From assembly GCA_004299555.1 (NCBI GenBank), contig SCQU01000010.1, forward strand, positions 186,001 to 250,000: 64,000 bases of DNA, read 5' to 3'. This stretch comes from Rhodanobacteraceae bacterium (GTDB taxonomy: Bacteria; Pseudomonadota; Gammaproteobacteria; Xanthomonadales; Rhodanobacteraceae). The position numbers and the translations under genes are program-made. Below, one piece after another: positions 1-11,040 of the stretch (within the stretch, counting starts at the first letter, position 1; each line of letters begins with the position of its first letter). Under the pieces are notes generated by a model. The model saw only the letters and a program-made list of their open reading frames with translations. It searched no databases and was not told the origin of the DNA.

Positions 1-454
1 TGTGTGACGGCGTGACCACGATGCCGTCGGCCAGACCCGAGTCGCGGCCACGGTTGTGGCCCAAGATCGCGTGCGATATGGCCGGCGTCGGCGTGAACTC
101 GCCACGCTTGGACGTCACGACGGCGACGCCGTTCGCGGCCAGTACCTCGAGCGCCGACTTGAACGCGGGCTTGGACAGCGCGTGGGTGTCGTAACCAATG
201 AACAGCGGGCCCGTGACGGATTCCTTTGCGCGGTAGTCGCAGATGGCCTGCGTGATCGCAAGGATGTGCCATTCGTTGAAACTGCCGTCGAGCGACGACC
301 CGCGATGACCGGACGTGCCAAACGCCACGCGTTGTGCCGGGTTGGAAGGGTCCGGATGGATATCGGCATAAGCGGCCAACAGCTTGCCAAGGTCGACCAG
401 GATCGACTTGGGAGCCGGCTTTCCAGCCAGCGGGCTCACCTTTTCGCTGCTCAT
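1..454 (-). CDS. pgm: phosphoglucomutase (alpha-D-glucose type), N-terminal part
   Basis: Interconverts glucose-1-phosphate and glucose-6-phosphate in the cytosol. Only the first 151 codons lie in the window; the gene runs off the left edge. The visible part matches the E. coli Pgm class closely: [10 protein letters not shown] near residues 45-54, then HILAITQAI, a [12 protein letters not shown] block, FTPTPA, and DGIVVTPSH just before the edge. The last is the start of the active-site TPSHNP loop whose Ser is phosphorylated. The ATG (452-454) overlaps the TGA of pgi as ATGA, so it is probably translated by coupling. It is the last gene of the glucan phosphorylase-zwf-HAD-tal-pgi-pgm run and would be the direct consumer of the glucose-1-P released by the GH94 enzyme. 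Confidence 0.92.
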   Translation of the reverse strand, partial: MSSEKVSPLAGKPAPKSILVDLGKLLAAYADIHPDPSNPAQRVAFGTSGHRGSSLDGSFNEWHILAITQAICDYRAKESVTGPLFIGYDTHALSKPAFKSALEVLAANGVAVVTSKRGEFTPTPAISHAILGHNRGRDSGLADGIVVTPSH

Positions 455-2091
455 TGGATCGATCCCTGTGCGGCGCGGTAGCGGCGAATCAGCGTGTTGG
501 TCGAGTCGTCGTGGTCAAGCTTCGGTGTGCCCGGGGTTTGCAGCTCCGGAACGACCTTTCGCGCCAGCTGTTTGCCAAGCTCAACGCCCCACTGGTCGAA
601 CGAGTCGATGTTCCAGATGGCGCCCTGGGTAAATACGCTGTGTTCGTACAACGCGACGAGGGTGCCAAGCGTACGCGGCGTCAGCTGGTCGGCGAGGATG
701 GTGTTGGTGGGCCGGTTGCCATCGCACACGCGGTGGGGGACCAGCCAGTCCGGGGTGCCTTCCGCGCGCACCTGGTCCGCGGTCTTGCCAAAGGCCAGGG
801 CTTCGGTTTGCGCGATCAGGTTGGCCATCAACAGGTCGTGCTGGTGCCCGAGCGGATCCAGCGGATGCATGAACCCGATGCAGTCGCAGGGGATCAACCG
901 CGTACCCTGGTGGATCAACTGGTAGAACGAATGCTGTCCGTTGGTACCCGGCTCGCCCCAGTAGATGGGACCGGTCGCGCAGTCGACGCGCTCGCCGTCC
1001 AGCGTGACGTGTTTGCCGTTGGACTCCATCGTCAACTGTTGCAGATAGGCGGGAAAACGTTTCAGGTATTGCGCGTACGGCAGTACCGCAACGGTCTGCG
1101 CGCCGAAGAAATTGTTGTACCAGACCGCCAGCAGGCCCATGAGCAGCGGCAGGTTGTGTTCGGCTGGCGCATTGCGGAAATGCTCGTCCATCGCGTGGAA
1201 GCCGGCCAGCATCTCGCGAAACGATTCGGGCCCAATGGCCAGCATGGTCGACAGGCCAATCGCCGAGTCCATCGAATAGCGCCCACCAACCCAATCCCAA
1301 AAACCGAACATGTTGGCGGTGTCGATGCCGAACTTTTCGACCTCCGCCGCGTTGGTAGACACCGCCACAAAATGCCTGGCGACCACCGTCTCGTCGCCGC
1401 CAAGCTGCTGCACGCTCCAGTCGCGCGCCGCGCGGGCGTTGGTGAGGGTTTCGAGCGTGGTGAAGGTCTTGGAACAGACGATGAACAGGGTTTCCCCGGC
1501 GTCGAGGTCGCGCGTTGCCTCGGCAAGGTCGGTCGGGTCGACGTTGGACACGAAGCGGAACGTCATGTCGCGCCGGCTGAAGTGCTTCAGTGCCTCGTAG
1601 GCCATGACGGGGCCAAGGTCGGAACCGCCGATCCCGATGGAAATGACATTGCGCATCGGCTTGCCCGAATGCCCGAGCCACTCGCCCGAGCGCACCTTGT
1701 CGCTGAAGGCGGCCATGCGGTCCAGTACTGCGTGTACTTCCGGTACCACGTCCTTGCCGTCGACCAGGATGCACTCGGTGCGCGGCGCGCGCAGGGCCAC
1801 GTGCAGCACGGCGCGTTTTTCAGTTGCGTTTATCCTGTCACCGTGGAACATGGCATCGCGGCGTGCAAACACGCCCCGCGCCCTGGCGAGTTCAGCCAGA
1901 AGGCGGATGGTCTCGCCGGTGACAAGGTTCTTCGAGTAGTCAAGGTACAAGCCCGCACCTTCCGCCGTCAGCCGGGCGCCCCGTTGCGGGTAGGCATCGA
2001 ACAGCTGTTTGAGCGTGCTGCCGCGAAGCGCGCGCCAGTGCCGCGCCAAGGCCTGCCACTCCGGCAGCGTACGCAACAGCGGTGTACTCAT
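451..2091 (-). CDS. pgi: glucose-6-phosphate isomerase
   Basis: Interconverts G6P and fructose-6-P. The protein has 546 aa, the usual size for the large bacterial PGI. Visible motifs are [10 protein letters not shown] at residues 151-160, the MESNGK catalytic Glu near 356, the PGI signature [14 protein letters not shown] at 379-392 with the catalytic His at 387, and the GVELGKQLA Lys near 507. The ATG (2089-2091) overlaps the tal stop by ATGA, and the stop overlaps the pgm start in the same way. Fused Tal-Pgi proteins exist in some bacteria, but here the two enzymes are separate coupled ORFs. Confidence 0.96.
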   Translation of the reverse strand: MSTPLLRTLPEWQALARHWRALRGSTLKQLFDAYPQRGARLTAEGAGLYLDYSKNLVTGETIRLLAELARARGVFARRDAMFHGDRINATEKRAVLHVALRAPRTECILVDGKDVVPEVHAVLDRMAAFSDKVRSGEWLGHSGKPMRNVISIGIGGSDLGPVMAYEALKHFSRRDMTFRFVSNVDPTDLAEATRDLDAGETLFIVCSKTFTTLETLTNARAARDWSVQQLGGDETVVARHFVAVSTNAAEVEKFGIDTANMFGFWDWVGGRYSMDSAIGLSTMLAIGPESFREMLAGFHAMDEHFRNAPAEHNLPLLMGLLAVWYNNFFGAQTVAVLPYAQYLKRFPAYLQQLTMESNGKHVTLDGERVDCATGPIYWGEPGTNGQHSFYQLIHQGTRLIPCDCIGFMHPLDPLGHQHDLLMANLIAQTEALAFGKTADQVRAEGTPDWLVPHRVCDGNRPTNTILADQLTPRTLGTLVALYEHSVFTQGAIWNIDSFDQWGVELGKQLARKVVPELQTPGTPKLDHDDSTNTLIRRYRAAQGSIQ

Positions 2092-3194
2092 GCGCGCGCC
2101 CCCTGCCCCGCTGCCCGCGGCGCGAGCGCCGCGCTCTTCTGGTCGATCCGGTCCAGCAGCTCATGCCACGCCTTCACGAACTTGGCCGCGCCGTCGCGCT
2201 GCAGTTGCCCGGCCAGTGCGGCGTCGTCGATACCATGGGCCTTGAACTCCACGATGACCGTCTCGCATTCGCCGCCATCGCGAGCCATGGCGCCACGCAA
2301 CCGACCGTGGTCTGCAAAGGCCAGCAGGGTCTTGTCGGGAATGGTGTTGATGGTGTCGGGCGCCGCGAGCGCCTCGACGTACAGCGTGTCCGGCGCCTTC
2401 GGGTCCTTGGTGCCGGTGCTGGCCCACAGCAGGCGCTGCGGATGCGCGCCCGCGGCCAGGATTTTTTTCCAGCGCGGCGTCGCCCGCAAGTCACGGTAGG
2501 CCTTGTAGGTGCGCTGCGCGATGGCGATGCCCAAACGATCCTTCATCCCTGCCGGCACCCTGTCGGCGACTGCAACATCCCAGCGGCTGATGAAGACGGA
2601 CGCCACCGAGTCGACCTGCGGATTTTTGCCATCGGCGATGCGGCGCTCGATGCCGCGCATCCACGCCTCGGCCGCGGCGAGGTACTGCTCGCGCGAAAAC
2701 AGCAGCGTCACGTTGATCGGCACGCCGCGGTAGATCGATTCCTCGATGGCGGGGATGCCGGCCGGAGTGCCCGGGATCTTGATGAAAAGGTTGTCGCGCC
2801 GCGCCTTTGCATGCAGTGCCGCCGCCGACTCGATCGTTGCCTGCGTATCGTCGGCCAAGAGCGGCGAGACCTCGAGCGATACGAACCCGTCCAGCCCGTC
2901 GCTGTGGTGGTACGCGGGCTTGAAGAGGTCCGCCGCCCGCGTCAGATCCTGCAGCGCAAGGGAAAAGAAAAGCTCCTCGCCCTGCTGGCCGTGCGCCAGC
3001 AGATCCGCGATGGCGGAGTCGTAGTTGCTGCCACCCGCCATGGCCTTGTCGAAAATCGACGGGTTGGAGGTGAGGCCCGTCACGTTGTCCTCGGCAATGT
3101 ATTTCGCAAGGGTGCCGTCGTCGAGGATGCCACGCGTGATGTTGTCGAGCCAGATGCTCTGGCCGAGGTCGTGCAGTTGTTGTGTCGGGTTCAT
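2088..3194 (-). CDS. tal: transaldolase
   Basis: Transfers a dihydroxyacetone unit between sugar phosphates in the non-oxidative pentose phosphate pathway. The protein has 368 aa, the longer class also found alone or fused to Pgi. [11 protein letters not shown] (residues 41-51) and the Schiff-base lysine in LFIKIPGT (Lys139) are intact. The frame is open 51 codons further upstream, but that extension overlaps the HAD gene and is compositionally unlike protein. I chose the ATG at 3192-3194 because GGAG sits 7 nt before it and it lies 4 nt after the HAD gene's TAG. The stop overlaps the pgi start by ATGA. Confidence 0.94.
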   Translation of the reverse strand: MNPTQQLHDLGQSIWLDNITRGILDDGTLAKYIAEDNVTGLTSNPSIFDKAMAGGSNYDSAIADLLAHGQQGEELFFSLALQDLTRAADLFKPAYHHSDGLDGFVSLEVSPLLADDTQATIESAAALHAKARRDNLFIKIPGTPAGIPAIEESIYRGVPINVTLLFSREQYLAAAEAWMRGIERRIADGKNPQVDSVASVFISRWDVAVADRVPAGMKDRLGIAIAQRTYKAYRDLRATPRWKKILAAGAHPQRLLWASTGTKDPKAPDTLYVEALAAPDTINTIPDKTLLAFADHGRLRGAMARDGGECETVIVEFKAHGIDDAALAGQLQRDGAAKFVKAWHELLDRIDQKSAALAPRAAGQGARA

Positions 3195-3198
3195 GGGC

Positions 3199-3897
3199 CT
3201 ACTCCGTGACGGTTGTCGTCGACAAGGGGGAAGAAAACACATCGGCGGTGAGTTCGCGCAGGTCGCCGATGCCGTTGAACTCAAGTTGCGCCGGCGGATA
3301 TTCCCGGCGCGCGGCGGGATCGTTGGCGTAGTGGCCCTGGCGTACAAAGACCGTGGTCAGGCGTTCGCGCCACTTGCGTTTCATGCCGTCCAGTACCCGC
3401 AGCTTGTCCTCGACCATGACGTAGCGGGCAGCGGGGAAACGCCGTGCCACGTCGTCGAGCATGCGTTCCTTGTGGACGTAGATCAGGACCCGCTGCGCGA
3501 CGGCCGCGGCGATGCCGGATGCGGCGATCTTGCGTGGCTGCAATACCACGTCGCCATCGGACAGCACGACGCAGGTACCCAGCGTCGAAAGATGGGCGAT
3601 CGCATCCAGCGCACCGGGATAGAGGTGCGCGGCAAACGGGTAATCGAGCAGGAATGCAGCCAGGCCCTGCGCGCGCACCTCATCGGCGCACTCCAGCCGG
3701 AACAGCTGGATGGCACCGAGGTAATCGGCGTAGCCAAGCTTTTGCCGCAGGTCTTCGTAGATGCCCCAGTAGGTGCCGGCCGCATCCGCGCCAAACTCCT
3801 CGACGATGTGCCGGCCAAGGTCGTCATGCACCCGGTCGTTGTCGAGCAGCGTGTTGTCGACATCGAACAGGAACACCATGGATGATGCGCCGCTCAT
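3199..3897 (-). CDS. HAD-superfamily phosphohydrolase
   Basis: A 232-aa haloacid-dehalogenase-type hydrolase. Motif I is [13 protein letters not shown] with nucleophile Asp12 and acid Asp14. Motif II is VLSDGD, and motif IV is the acidic [11 protein letters not shown] helical cap lies between motif I and motif II, as in class I HAD phosphatases. The substrate cannot be read from the sequence. Its position between zwf (ATGA overlap at 3894-3897) and tal (4-nt gap) suggests a sugar-phosphate or pathway by-product (metabolite repair) as substrate; that is inference. It could equally act on an unrelated phosphate ester. Confidence 0.85.
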   Translation of the reverse strand: MSGASSMVFLFDVDNTLLDNDRVHDDLGRHIVEEFGADAAGTYWGIYEDLRQKLGYADYLGAIQLFRLECADEVRAQGLAAFLLDYPFAAHLYPGALDAIAHLSTLGTCVVLSDGDVVLQPRKIAASGIAAAVAQRVLIYVHKERMLDDVARRFPAARYVMVEDKLRVLDGMKRKWRERLTTVFVRQGHYANDPAARREYPPAQLEFNGIGDLRELTADVFSSPLSTTTVTE

Positions 3898-5291
3898 GTG
3901 TTGACCCTGTGCGGCGGATCGAGCCTGGGGTTGTTCCAGCCGCCCGCGTCCGCGATCAGCGCGTCGGCCTGCTTTGGGCCCCAGCTTCCAGGCTTGTACT
4001 TGTGCACCGGCACCCTGTCACCAAGGATGGGATCGAGCACGCGCCAGGCTTCCTCGACGCTGTCATCGCGGGTAAACAAGGTCGAATCGCCGTCAATGGC
4101 ATCCCCCAGCAATCGTTCGTAGGGAGCCATCTCGGTGTGCGTGTCGTGGTGCGCGACCAGCTCGACGGGGTGCCCCTTCATTTCCTCGCCAGGCTGCTTC
4201 ACCCGTGCGCCCAGCGAGATGACCACGTCGGGACTCAAGCGAAAGTGGAAGAAGTTGACCGCACTGGAGTCGACGTCGTCGAAGATCTGTTGCGGTGGAT
4301 TCTTGAGCCGCACCAGCACTTCGGTGCATTTCACCGGCAGTTCCTTGCCCGCGCGGATGAAAAATGGCACCCCGGCCCAGCGCCAGGTGTCCATGTGGAT
4401 GCGCAGGGCTGCAAAGGTTTCCACCTTCGAGTCCCGGGCAACGCCATGCTCCTTCAGGTACCCCTCGAACTGCCCACGCACGATGTCGCCGGGTTGCAGT
4501 GAGCGCATCGAGCGAAACAGGCGCAGCTTCTCGTCCCGCATGGCATCGGCGCTCCGGTTGACGGGGGCACCCATGGTCAGGAGGGCGAGTACCTGGAACA
4601 TGTGGTTTTGCACCACGTCCCGAATCGCACCGACCTCGTCATAAAACTTGCCGCGGCCCTGCACCCCGAAGTTCTCGGCCATGGTGATCTGCATGCTGGC
4701 GATGTGGTCGCGGTTCCACAGCGGCTCCAGCAGGGAGTTGGCAAAGCGGAAGTACTGCAGGTTCTGCACGGGCTCCTTGCCGAGATAGTGGTCGATGCGA
4801 AAGATGTCCTGCTCGCGGAAGAACCGGTGCAGCACGCGGTTCAACTCACGCGCGGACTTGAGGTCGCGGCCAAACGGCTTCTCGACGACCACCCGCGCAC
4901 CATGCAGGCATTCGGCGGCATCCAGGCCATTGACCACCGTTTCAAACATGCTGGGTGGAATGGCCAGGTAGTGCAGCGGATGCTTGGCCTCACCCAGGGT
5001 CTTGCGCAACTGCGTGAAGGTGGCCGGATCGTTGTAGTCGCCATTGACGAACTGCAGCAACCGGCACAACTTGCGGGCGGCCTGCTCGTGGATGCCGCCA
5101 TGTTCGCGCAGGCTGGCGCGTGCGCGTTCACGCAGGCGTTCCAGGTTCCAGTCCGAGCGGGCAATGCCGATGATGGGCAGGTCGAAGTGGTCGTTGCGTA
5201 TCAGCGCCTGCAGCGCCGGAAAAATCTGCTTGTACGCAAGGTCGCCGGTTGCGCCGAAAAAAACGAAAGCATCGGACTTGGCAGTGGCCAT
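3894..5291 (-). CDS. zwf: glucose-6-phosphate 1-dehydrogenase
   Basis: Oxidises G6P to 6-phosphogluconolactone with NAD(P)+, the entry step of the oxidative pentose phosphate and Entner-Doudoroff routes. The protein has 465 aa. The nucleotide-binding GATGDLA is at residues 13-19, the substrate-loop EKPFG near 137-141, and the catalytic signature RIDHYLGKE near 165-173. A TTG three bases upstream is possible, but the ATG at 5289-5291 is preferred because AAGGAA lies about 8 nt before it. It shares one base with the stop of the GH94 gene (TGATG). The stop overlaps the HAD start (ATGA). Confidence 0.96.
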   Translation of the reverse strand: MATAKSDAFVFFGATGDLAYKQIFPALQALIRNDHFDLPIIGIARSDWNLERLRERARASLREHGGIHEQAARKLCRLLQFVNGDYNDPATFTQLRKTLGEAKHPLHYLAIPPSMFETVVNGLDAAECLHGARVVVEKPFGRDLKSARELNRVLHRFFREQDIFRIDHYLGKEPVQNLQYFRFANSLLEPLWNRDHIASMQITMAENFGVQGRGKFYDEVGAIRDVVQNHMFQVLALLTMGAPVNRSADAMRDEKLRLFRSMRSLQPGDIVRGQFEGYLKEHGVARDSKVETFAALRIHMDTWRWAGVPFFIRAGKELPVKCTEVLVRLKNPPQQIFDDVDSSAVNFFHFRLSPDVVISLGARVKQPGEEMKGHPVELVAHHDTHTEMAPYERLLGDAIDGDSTLFTRDDSVEEAWRVLDPILGDRVPVHKYKPGSWGPKQADALIADAGGWNNPRLDPPHRVNT

Positions 5292-8200
5292 CAACTTGGT
5301 TCCTTCTGCAGCGTCATGCGAACGTGGTGCGTCGCGCCGTCGTCAACCAGTGCAACACCCGCGCGTGAGCCCTGTAACGTTACACCATCCAGTTCAATGG
5401 CGGCGACCCCGCCGCAGGCGCCGTGCGGATTTTCCACCGTGACCTCGTAGGCCGTGGTGCCGCGCTGGCAGCGAATGGAAAATTCCGGCCAGTTGCGCGG
5501 AATGCACGGCACGATGCACAGGCGATCACCCTGCAACTTCAGGCCCAGTACCCATTCAACGATCGCGCGGTAAAACCACCCGGCCGAGCCTGAATACCAG
5601 GTACAGCCGCCACGCCCCGTGTGCGGCTCCACCGCATAGACGTCCGCGCACTGGACATACGGCTCGACCTTGTAGCGCGCAGCCTGCGCGGGGGTGGCTG
5701 CCTTGCGCACCGGATCAAAAATCTCCAGCAGGTCGCCGACTCGCTCGCCGTCACCCAGCAACGCGAACGCGATCAGCGACCAGATCGACCCGTGCGTGTA
5801 CTGGCCACCGTTTTCGCGCAAGCCTGGCGGATAACCCTTGATATAGCCGGGGTCGTGCGGCGTCTGGTCAAACGGTGCGCTGAACAGGGCCACCAGACCG
5901 TCATTTCGCCGTACGAGGTTTTCGCCGACCGCGTCCATTGCCCGCCGTGCCCGCTCGCGGTCGGCCGCACCGCTGATGACCGCCCACGACTGCGCCATCG
6001 ATTCGATCCTGCACTCGGTATCGGCCGCGGTGCCGAGCGGCGTACCATCGTCGTAAAACGCGCGCCGATACCAGCCGCCATCCCAGGCTTTGGTTTCCAG
6101 CGCCAGCTGCAACGCACGCGCGTGGTCGCGCCAGCGCTCCGTGCGCGCATCGGCCCGGTCAGCCGCCAGCGGTGCAAAGCCGTTGATGACCGTGATCAGG
6201 AACCAGCCCATCCACACGCTTTCGCCCCTGCCGCCGGCACCGACGCGGTTCATGCCGTCGTTCCAGTCGCCGGTTCCCATCAGTGGCAGGCCATGCGCAC
6301 CGGTGGCGAGACTGACCTCGATGGCGCGGGCGCAATGTTCGAACAGCGCCCCGCCGGCGGTGGCTGTTGCAGGTGCAAAAAATGCGTCGGTCTGCCCTGG
6401 CTGCAGCGCATCCGCGCGCAGGAACGGCACCTGTTCATCAAGGATGGCCGCATCGCCTGTGGTCGCTACATAGTGCGCAACGATGTACGGCAACCACAGT
6501 CGATCATCGACGATGCGGGTCCGCACGCCCTTGCCGGAGGGTGGCAACCACCAGTGCTGCGCGTCGCCGGCTTCGAACTGGCGTGAGGCGGACAGCAGGA
6601 TGTGTGCCCGCGCGAGATCCGGTCGTGTGAGGCACAACGCACCCACGTCCTGCAGTTGATCGCGAAAGCCAAACGCGCCACTGGCCTGGTAGAACGCGGT
6701 GCGTGCCCACAAGCGACACGCCAGTACCTGGTAGGGCAGCCAACGGTTGACCAGCAGGTCAATGGAACGCACCGGCGTCGTGACCTGCAAAGGCGCGAAG
6801 GTTTGCTCCCAGGCCTGCGCCGTCGCGTCCAGTACGCGGTCAAACCCGACGCCCTGGTAGTGCGCCGCCAGGGCTTCCGCGGTTGCCTGATCGGCCCCCT
6901 CGCCCAACAAAAATACGATATCCGCGCTGGCGGCCGGCGCCAGCTCAAGCGTTGCCACCACGGCGCTGCGCGCGTTCCCATCGTTGCCGGGAACCGCGCC
7001 GGGTGTCCCGCAGGCGACAAATGCCGTCGCCTGCGCAAACTCGTCGCGCCACGCATTGCGCGCGAAACACGCCCTGCGCGCGGTGTCGGCGCTGGCCTGC
7101 GTGGTCGCGCGCGGGTCGCTGCCGATCGGCCCCAGCAGCCAATCAACCACCTGCGCCACCTGCAGCCGCCGCCGGCGCCCACTGCTGTTGTGCACGCGTA
7201 GGCGGGAAAGCTTGACCGCGTCCGCGCCGGCCACACACTGCGTCAGCTGGGTGTCGATGCCTTGCACGCAGGCATCAAACCGCGCATAGCCGGCGCCAAA
7301 GCGCGCGACATAGGCGGCACCGCGGGCGCGGACGGGGGTCGCCGTGGCGCTCCATTCGCTGCCATCGGCGCAGTCGCGCAGCAGGAAGCTCTCGCCCGCG
7401 GGATCGCATACGGCATCGTTTGACCACCGCGTGAGCTGGTTTTGCTGACTGTTGCCAGCCCACGCGTATCCACCACCGGTCGCGGTGACCAAAAACCCGA
7501 ACCCCGGGTTGGCGACGATGTGCGACCATGGCGCTGGCGTGTGCATGCCGTCCCGCAGCACCGTCACGTACTCGCGACCGTCGGCGCCAAAGCCGCCCAA
7601 GCCGTTCCAGTACTCAAGGCTGGCCGGGACTGGCACGCCGATGGGCTCACCGCCGCGCAAGGCCTGCCTTGACCTGGCGACCGGCGTCCCTGCGCGCGTT
7701 GACGCGTCCTGCGCGTGACGCCTGATCTGTGCCGCAAGGCCGCCGGCACCCGCATCCAGCACGATACACGCCGCCGTGTGGAGGCCAGCGCGCAGGCGGG
7801 CGTCGATCTGTCCTGCGCGCAGGACAAACACCGAACCTTGCGACTGGCCGCCGGCCTGCGCCGCGCCGGAGAGGTCGGCCAGTGCCGCGTGCGTTGCCTC
7901 GTCACCCGCGTCCAGCACCACCACGTCGGCCGGCAGCTGGCGCGCGCGCCAGAAGGCCTGCGCCTGCAGCAATGCCGCAACCAGACGGGTCTGTGCGGCG
8001 TCCGCGACCCGCACGAGCACGATCGGCAGGTCACCGGAAATGCCCTTGGCCCACAGCACGGGCGCCCCGCCCTCGCCTTCGGCGCGCGCCGCGGCGTCCG
8101 CGCGCCAGCCGTGGTCGCTCCCGGCCAGCGCGCCGGCGAACACTTGAAACGTGCGCGCGGCGCCTGTGCCGACGCCTGGCGCGGCCTGCGCTTGGGCCGC

Positions 8201-9049
8201 CGCGCGTGCGCGCGCGAACACGCCCGCGCAGGCAGCTGGCGTCCGGTAGCCGCGGATCAGCGCCAGCACCGCCTCGCGCGATGCCGCGGCCGCGGTGACA
8301 AATGCCAGCCGGCGTGTTTGTTTCGGCGCGACCTGGATGCGCGTACGCAGGCTGAACACCGGATCCAGCACGGTACCGGCCGTGCCGGACAGGGGGTGGC
8401 CCGATTCCAGCGCCGCCGGCGCGGCCAGCGACCCGTCGCGGCCAATAAAACGGGCGCGATCGGTTTCCTGCTCGCGTGAACCCGCCTCCGCACCCTCCAC
8501 GACCAGTGTCTGGGCAATCCAGACGTCGGGTTCGGCGGCATCCTTCTTGCGCCGCCACGCCAGCAGCACACCGCCTTCCAGCGCGGTCTGGACAAACATC
8601 TTCGAGTAGGCGGGGTGCGCGTCGTCGGCACGCGGTGTGTTGAGTGCGAGCTCAAGATACGAGGTCAGCTCGAGTTCGTGTTTGCGGGAACCCGCATTGC
8701 GCAGTCCCACCCCACGCACCTCGACCGCATGCTCCGGATCGACGGCGACTTCCAGCGTGGTGGTGATCGCCGCGTCGCGCCGCGCAAAGCGCACCATGGC
8801 TTCGTCGCGCCAGCACTCGACGCTGCCGCCACAGGGCGCGGCCGTCGCCGACCAGAAGCGGCCGGTGGCGACGTCGCGGACGTATACGTACGCGCCCTGC
8901 TCGGCAGCCTGGCCATCCGGGCGCCAGCGCGACAGCGCCAAACCGTTCCAATGGCTGTTTCCGGTACCCGCCGCTGTCAGCCACACCGAGTAGCCAGCGG
9001 AACCCAGCACCTGCAGGTCTGAACGCGCGGATCGTGTAGGGCCGGTCAT
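5291..9049 (-). CDS. GH94 glycoside phosphorylase, 1,2-beta-oligoglucan phosphorylase / NdvB C-terminal-like
   Basis: A large (1252 aa) protein resembling the phosphorylase half of cyclic beta-1,2-glucan synthase NdvB and the stand-alone 1,2-beta-oligoglucan phosphorylases. Two beta-sandwich N-domains are visible as an internal duplication: [12 protein letters not shown]...[10 protein letters not shown] near the start and [13 protein letters not shown]...[10 protein letters not shown] in the middle. The (alpha/alpha)6 catalytic domain follows, with FRDQLQD at about 795-801, GTGDWNDGM at about 925-933 (general-acid Asp) and [16 protein letters not shown] near 1071-1086. There is no signal peptide and no membrane-bound GT84 domain, so it should be a cytosolic phosphorylase releasing glucose-1-P. 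The ATG at 9047-9049 is preferred over a TTG 22 codons upstream. Linkage specificity is inferred. Confidence 0.85.
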   Translation of the reverse strand: MTGPTRSARSDLQVLGSAGYSVWLTAAGTGNSHWNGLALSRWRPDGQAAEQGAYVYVRDVATGRFWSATAAPCGGSVECWRDEAMVRFARRDAAITTTLEVAVDPEHAVEVRGVGLRNAGSRKHELELTSYLELALNTPRADDAHPAYSKMFVQTALEGGVLLAWRRKKDAAEPDVWIAQTLVVEGAEAGSREQETDRARFIGRDGSLAAPAALESGHPLSGTAGTVLDPVFSLRTRIQVAPKQTRRLAFVTAAAASREAVLALIRGYRTPAACAGVFARARAAAQAQAAPGVGTGAARTFQVFAGALAGSDHGWRADAAARAEGEGGAPVLWAKGISGDLPIVLVRVADAAQTRLVAALLQAQAFWRARQLPADVVVLDAGDEATHAALADLSGAAQAGGQSQGSVFVLRAGQIDARLRAGLHTAACIVLDAGAGGLAAQIRRHAQDASTRAGTPVARSRQALRGGEPIGVPVPASLEYWNGLGGFGADGREYVTVLRDGMHTPAPWSHIVANPGFGFLVTATGGGYAWAGNSQQNQLTRWSNDAVCDPAGESFLLRDCADGSEWSATATPVRARGAAYVARFGAGYARFDACVQGIDTQLTQCVAGADAVKLSRLRVHNSSGRRRRLQVAQVVDWLLGPIGSDPRATTQASADTARRACFARNAWRDEFAQATAFVACGTPGAVPGNDGNARSAVVATLELAPAASADIVFLLGEGADQATAEALAAHYQGVGFDRVLDATAQAWEQTFAPLQVTTPVRSIDLLVNRWLPYQVLACRLWARTAFYQASGAFGFRDQLQDVGALCLTRPDLARAHILLSASRQFEAGDAQHWWLPPSGKGVRTRIVDDRLWLPYIVAHYVATTGDAAILDEQVPFLRADALQPGQTDAFFAPATATAGGALFEHCARAIEVSLATGAHGLPLMGTGDWNDGMNRVGAGGRGESVWMGWFLITVINGFAPLAADRADARTERWRDHARALQLALETKAWDGGWYRRAFYDDGTPLGTAADTECRIESMAQSWAVISGAADRERARRAMDAVGENLVRRNDGLVALFSAPFDQTPHDPGYIKGYPPGLRENGGQYTHGSIWSLIAFALLGDGERVGDLLEIFDPVRKAATPAQAARYKVEPYVQCADVYAVEPHTGRGGCTWYSGSAGWFYRAIVEWVLGLKLQGDRLCIVPCIPRNWPEFSIRCQRGTTAYEVTVENPHGACGGVAAIELDGVTLQGSRAGVALVDDGATHHVRMTLQKEPS

Positions 9050-9220
9050 GGCTTGTCCAATTGACGGTGGCGTGCATCCGCACCCAAGGTTTGAGTATGC
9101 GCACCGGCGCTTCAATGGGGCGTGAAAGGATGCCGCACCGCAGCTTGACGAAGCCCTTCAATGCGCACAGCATCAGCCACTTGTGCCCGCCACGGCAACA
9201 GCTCCCATGGGAGGACCCTG
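9050..9220. promoter_or_regulatory. divergent intergenic region between glucan phosphorylase operon and DUF6065-gnd-pgl
   Basis: These 171 bases separate two divergently read halves of one pathway, so promoters for both should lie here. A TTGACG at 9145-9150 with a poor -10-like CAGCAT 17 nt later is the best plus-strand candidate. I see no convincing minus-strand promoter or operator palindrome. Confidence 0.3.
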
Positions 9221-10036
9221 ATGTCTGAAGTCGTCACCAAACCCCAGTGCCCCGTTCATGCCATGGACGTACCCAGCCTTGCCGCATTGTCTGCCGGCGC
9301 GGCGCCAGAGCTCGTCTGCTACCAGGTCGACCCCCGCGCTTCGCCGATCATCCCCGGCCGCCGCGAACGCGAGTGGATGGATCAGACCAGCGAACATTAC
9401 GCGTATCGCTGCCTGCCGCTGTCGACCGCCAACACCAGCGGCTGGGAAATCACCTGTCCACTGGATTTTGAAGCCACCTGGAATGGTGGCCAGGGCCTCG
9501 ACGCCATCAGCGCACGCGCGCCTGGGGTGGATCCGGACCTGCTGCGGGCATTGATCGTGTCGCACTTCGGCCACGGCATTTTGACGTTCCACACGGGTTG
9601 GTTGTTTCGCACGTCACCCGGCTGGGGCCTGTGGGTGCGCGGTGCGCCCAATTTCGGCAAGGACGGCATCCACCCGCTCGACGGCGTGGTGGAAACCGAC
9701 TGGTTGCCCTTCCCGTTCACGATGAACTGGCGCTTCACCCGCCCCTGCACCGTGCGTTTTGCCAAGGGTGATCCGTTCTGCTTCGTGACCCTGTGCCCGC
9801 ACGCGGTGCTGGACAACGTGCAGCCCAAACGCGCAAGCATTGATGATGACCCCCAGCTCAAGGCCGATTACACCGAATGGGGGGCGTCGCGCGCCGAGTT
9901 CAACCAGATGCTGCGCGAAGGCAACCCGTCGGCGATCACCAAGAAGTGGCAGCGCGGCTACTTCCAGGGCAAGGACCTGCACGGCAACACGCCCCTGTTC
10001 CATACCAACAAGCGGCGCCTGAAGCCGCTCGTCTAG
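9221..10036 (+). CDS. DUF6065 family protein
   Basis: A 271-aa soluble protein of the DUF6065 type, with no known function. It has no signal peptide or membrane segment. The middle is rich in aromatic residues (FHTGWLFRTSPGWGLW, then a GKDGIHPLDG turn, ETDWLPFPFTMNW and RFTRP), which suggests a beta-rich fold with a large aromatic pocket. A CP..H near the N-terminus and a CFVTLCPHA segment supply Cys and His residues. The ATG at 9221 follows GGGAGGACC, a strong ribosome site, which decides it over the upstream in-frame ATG. It is the first gene before gnd and pgl, so a sugar-related role is possible but is only guilt by association. Confidence 0.8.
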   Translation: MSEVVTKPQCPVHAMDVPSLAALSAGAAPELVCYQVDPRASPIIPGRREREWMDQTSEHYAYRCLPLSTANTSGWEITCPLDFEATWNGGQGLDAISARAPGVDPDLLRALIVSHFGHGILTFHTGWLFRTSPGWGLWVRGAPNFGKDGIHPLDGVVETDWLPFPFTMNWRFTRPCTVRFAKGDPFCFVTLCPHAVLDNVQPKRASIDDDPQLKADYTEWGASRAEFNQMLREGNPSAITKKWQRGYFQGKDLHGNTPLFHTNKRRLKPLV

Positions 10037-10129
10037 GGCCATGCTTGCGGATCCTTCACACCGCAGCCGCTACGCTTGCACAGCCTGCGGCATGCGGCCG
10101 CGCGCGTTCGCAAACCTGAGGAGAGCAAC

Positions 10130-11035
10130 ATGCAGCTTGGAATGATCGGGCTCGGCAAGATGGGCAACTTCATGGCCCAGCGGCTGCGGCACGCGGGCCA
10201 TGCCGTGACGGGTTTTGACCCCAGCGCCGGCGCCAGGCAGAAGATGGTGGACGCCGGCGGCAAGGCCGTGGATTCGCTGGACAAACTCGTCGCAGCCCTG
10301 CAGGCGCCGCGTGCGGTGTGGATGATGGTGCCCGCCGGCAAGATCGTGGACGCCACGGTCGAGAGCCTCGCCGACAGGCTTGCCAAGGGCGACGTCGTCA
10401 TCGACGGCGGCAACTCAAACTACAAGGACGATCAGCGCCACGCGGCGCAGCTCGCCGCGCGCGGCATCGACTTCGTCGACTGCGGCACCAGCGGCGGCGT
10501 GTGGGGGCTCAAGGAAGGCTACAGCATGATGGTTGGCGGCGACGCGGAAGTCGTCGACCGGCTCAAGCCCATTTTCGAGGCGCTGGCACCCGGCAAGGAC
10601 AAGGGCTGGGGCCGGGTGGGCCCGGCCGGCTCCGGCCACTTCGTGAAGATGGTCCACAACGGCATCGAGTACGGCATGATGCAGGCGTACGCCGAAGGCT
10701 TTTCGATCATGAAGCACAAGACCGGGTTCAAGCTCGACATGGCGCAGATCGCCGAGATCTGGCGCTATGGGTCGGTCGTGCGCTCGTGGCTGCTCGACCT
10801 GACCGCCGATACGTTGAAGCGCAACCCGGAAATGCAGGACATCGCGCCGTATGTGGTCGATTCCGGCGAGGGCCGCTGGACCGTCGCCGAAGCCATCGAC
10901 CTGGACGTGCCCGCCCCCGTCATTACGGCGTCGCTGATCGAGCGGCTGCGTTCGCGCGACACCGACTCGTTTGCCGACAAGCTGCTGTCCGCGATGCGCA
11001 ACGAATTTGGCGGCCACGCAATGAGACCGGAGTGA
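10130..11035 (+). CDS. gnd: 6-phosphogluconate dehydrogenase, decarboxylating (short GntZ/YqeC-type)
   Basis: Oxidises and decarboxylates 6-phosphogluconate to ribulose-5-P. At 301 aa it belongs to the short class rather than the approximately 470-aa E. coli class. The Rossmann motif MIGLGKMGNFMAQRL is at the extreme N-terminus. The DCGTSGGVWGLKEGYSMMVGG substrate segment and KMVHNGIEYGMMQAYAEG, with the catalytic Lys, are intact. The ATG at 10130 has GAGGAG 6-11 nt before it. The TGA at 11033-11035 lies just before the pgl start. Together with zwf and pgl it completes the oxidative pentose phosphate branch. Confidence 0.95.
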   Translation: MQLGMIGLGKMGNFMAQRLRHAGHAVTGFDPSAGARQKMVDAGGKAVDSLDKLVAALQAPRAVWMMVPAGKIVDATVESLADRLAKGDVVIDGGNSNYKDDQRHAAQLAARGIDFVDCGTSGGVWGLKEGYSMMVGGDAEVVDRLKPIFEALAPGKDKGWGRVGPAGSGHFVKMVHNGIEYGMMQAYAEGFSIMKHKTGFKLDMAQIAEIWRYGSVVRSWLLDLTADTLKRNPEMQDIAPYVVDSGEGRWTVAEAIDLDVPAPVITASLIERLRSRDTDSFADKLLSAMRNEFGGHAMRPE

Positions 11036-11040
11036 TCACC

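Noticed and set aside
334-2499. A 721-codon plus-strand open frame opposite pgi and tal
   Set aside because: It is antisense to two well-conserved enzymes and rich in Arg, Gln, His and Gly with no motif. Such frames arise from codon bias in GC-rich genes.
451-3194. A fused transaldolase/phosphoglucose isomerase as in some bacteria
   Set aside because: A stop codon and a new ATG separate the two; they only overlap by ATGA.
2088-3347. N-terminally extended transaldolase
   Set aside because: The extra 51 codons overlap the HAD gene and are unlike protein; the internal ATG has a good ribosome site.
5291-9115. Complete cyclic beta-1,2-glucan synthase
   Set aside because: No GT84 domain or TM helices; only the phosphorylase half is present.
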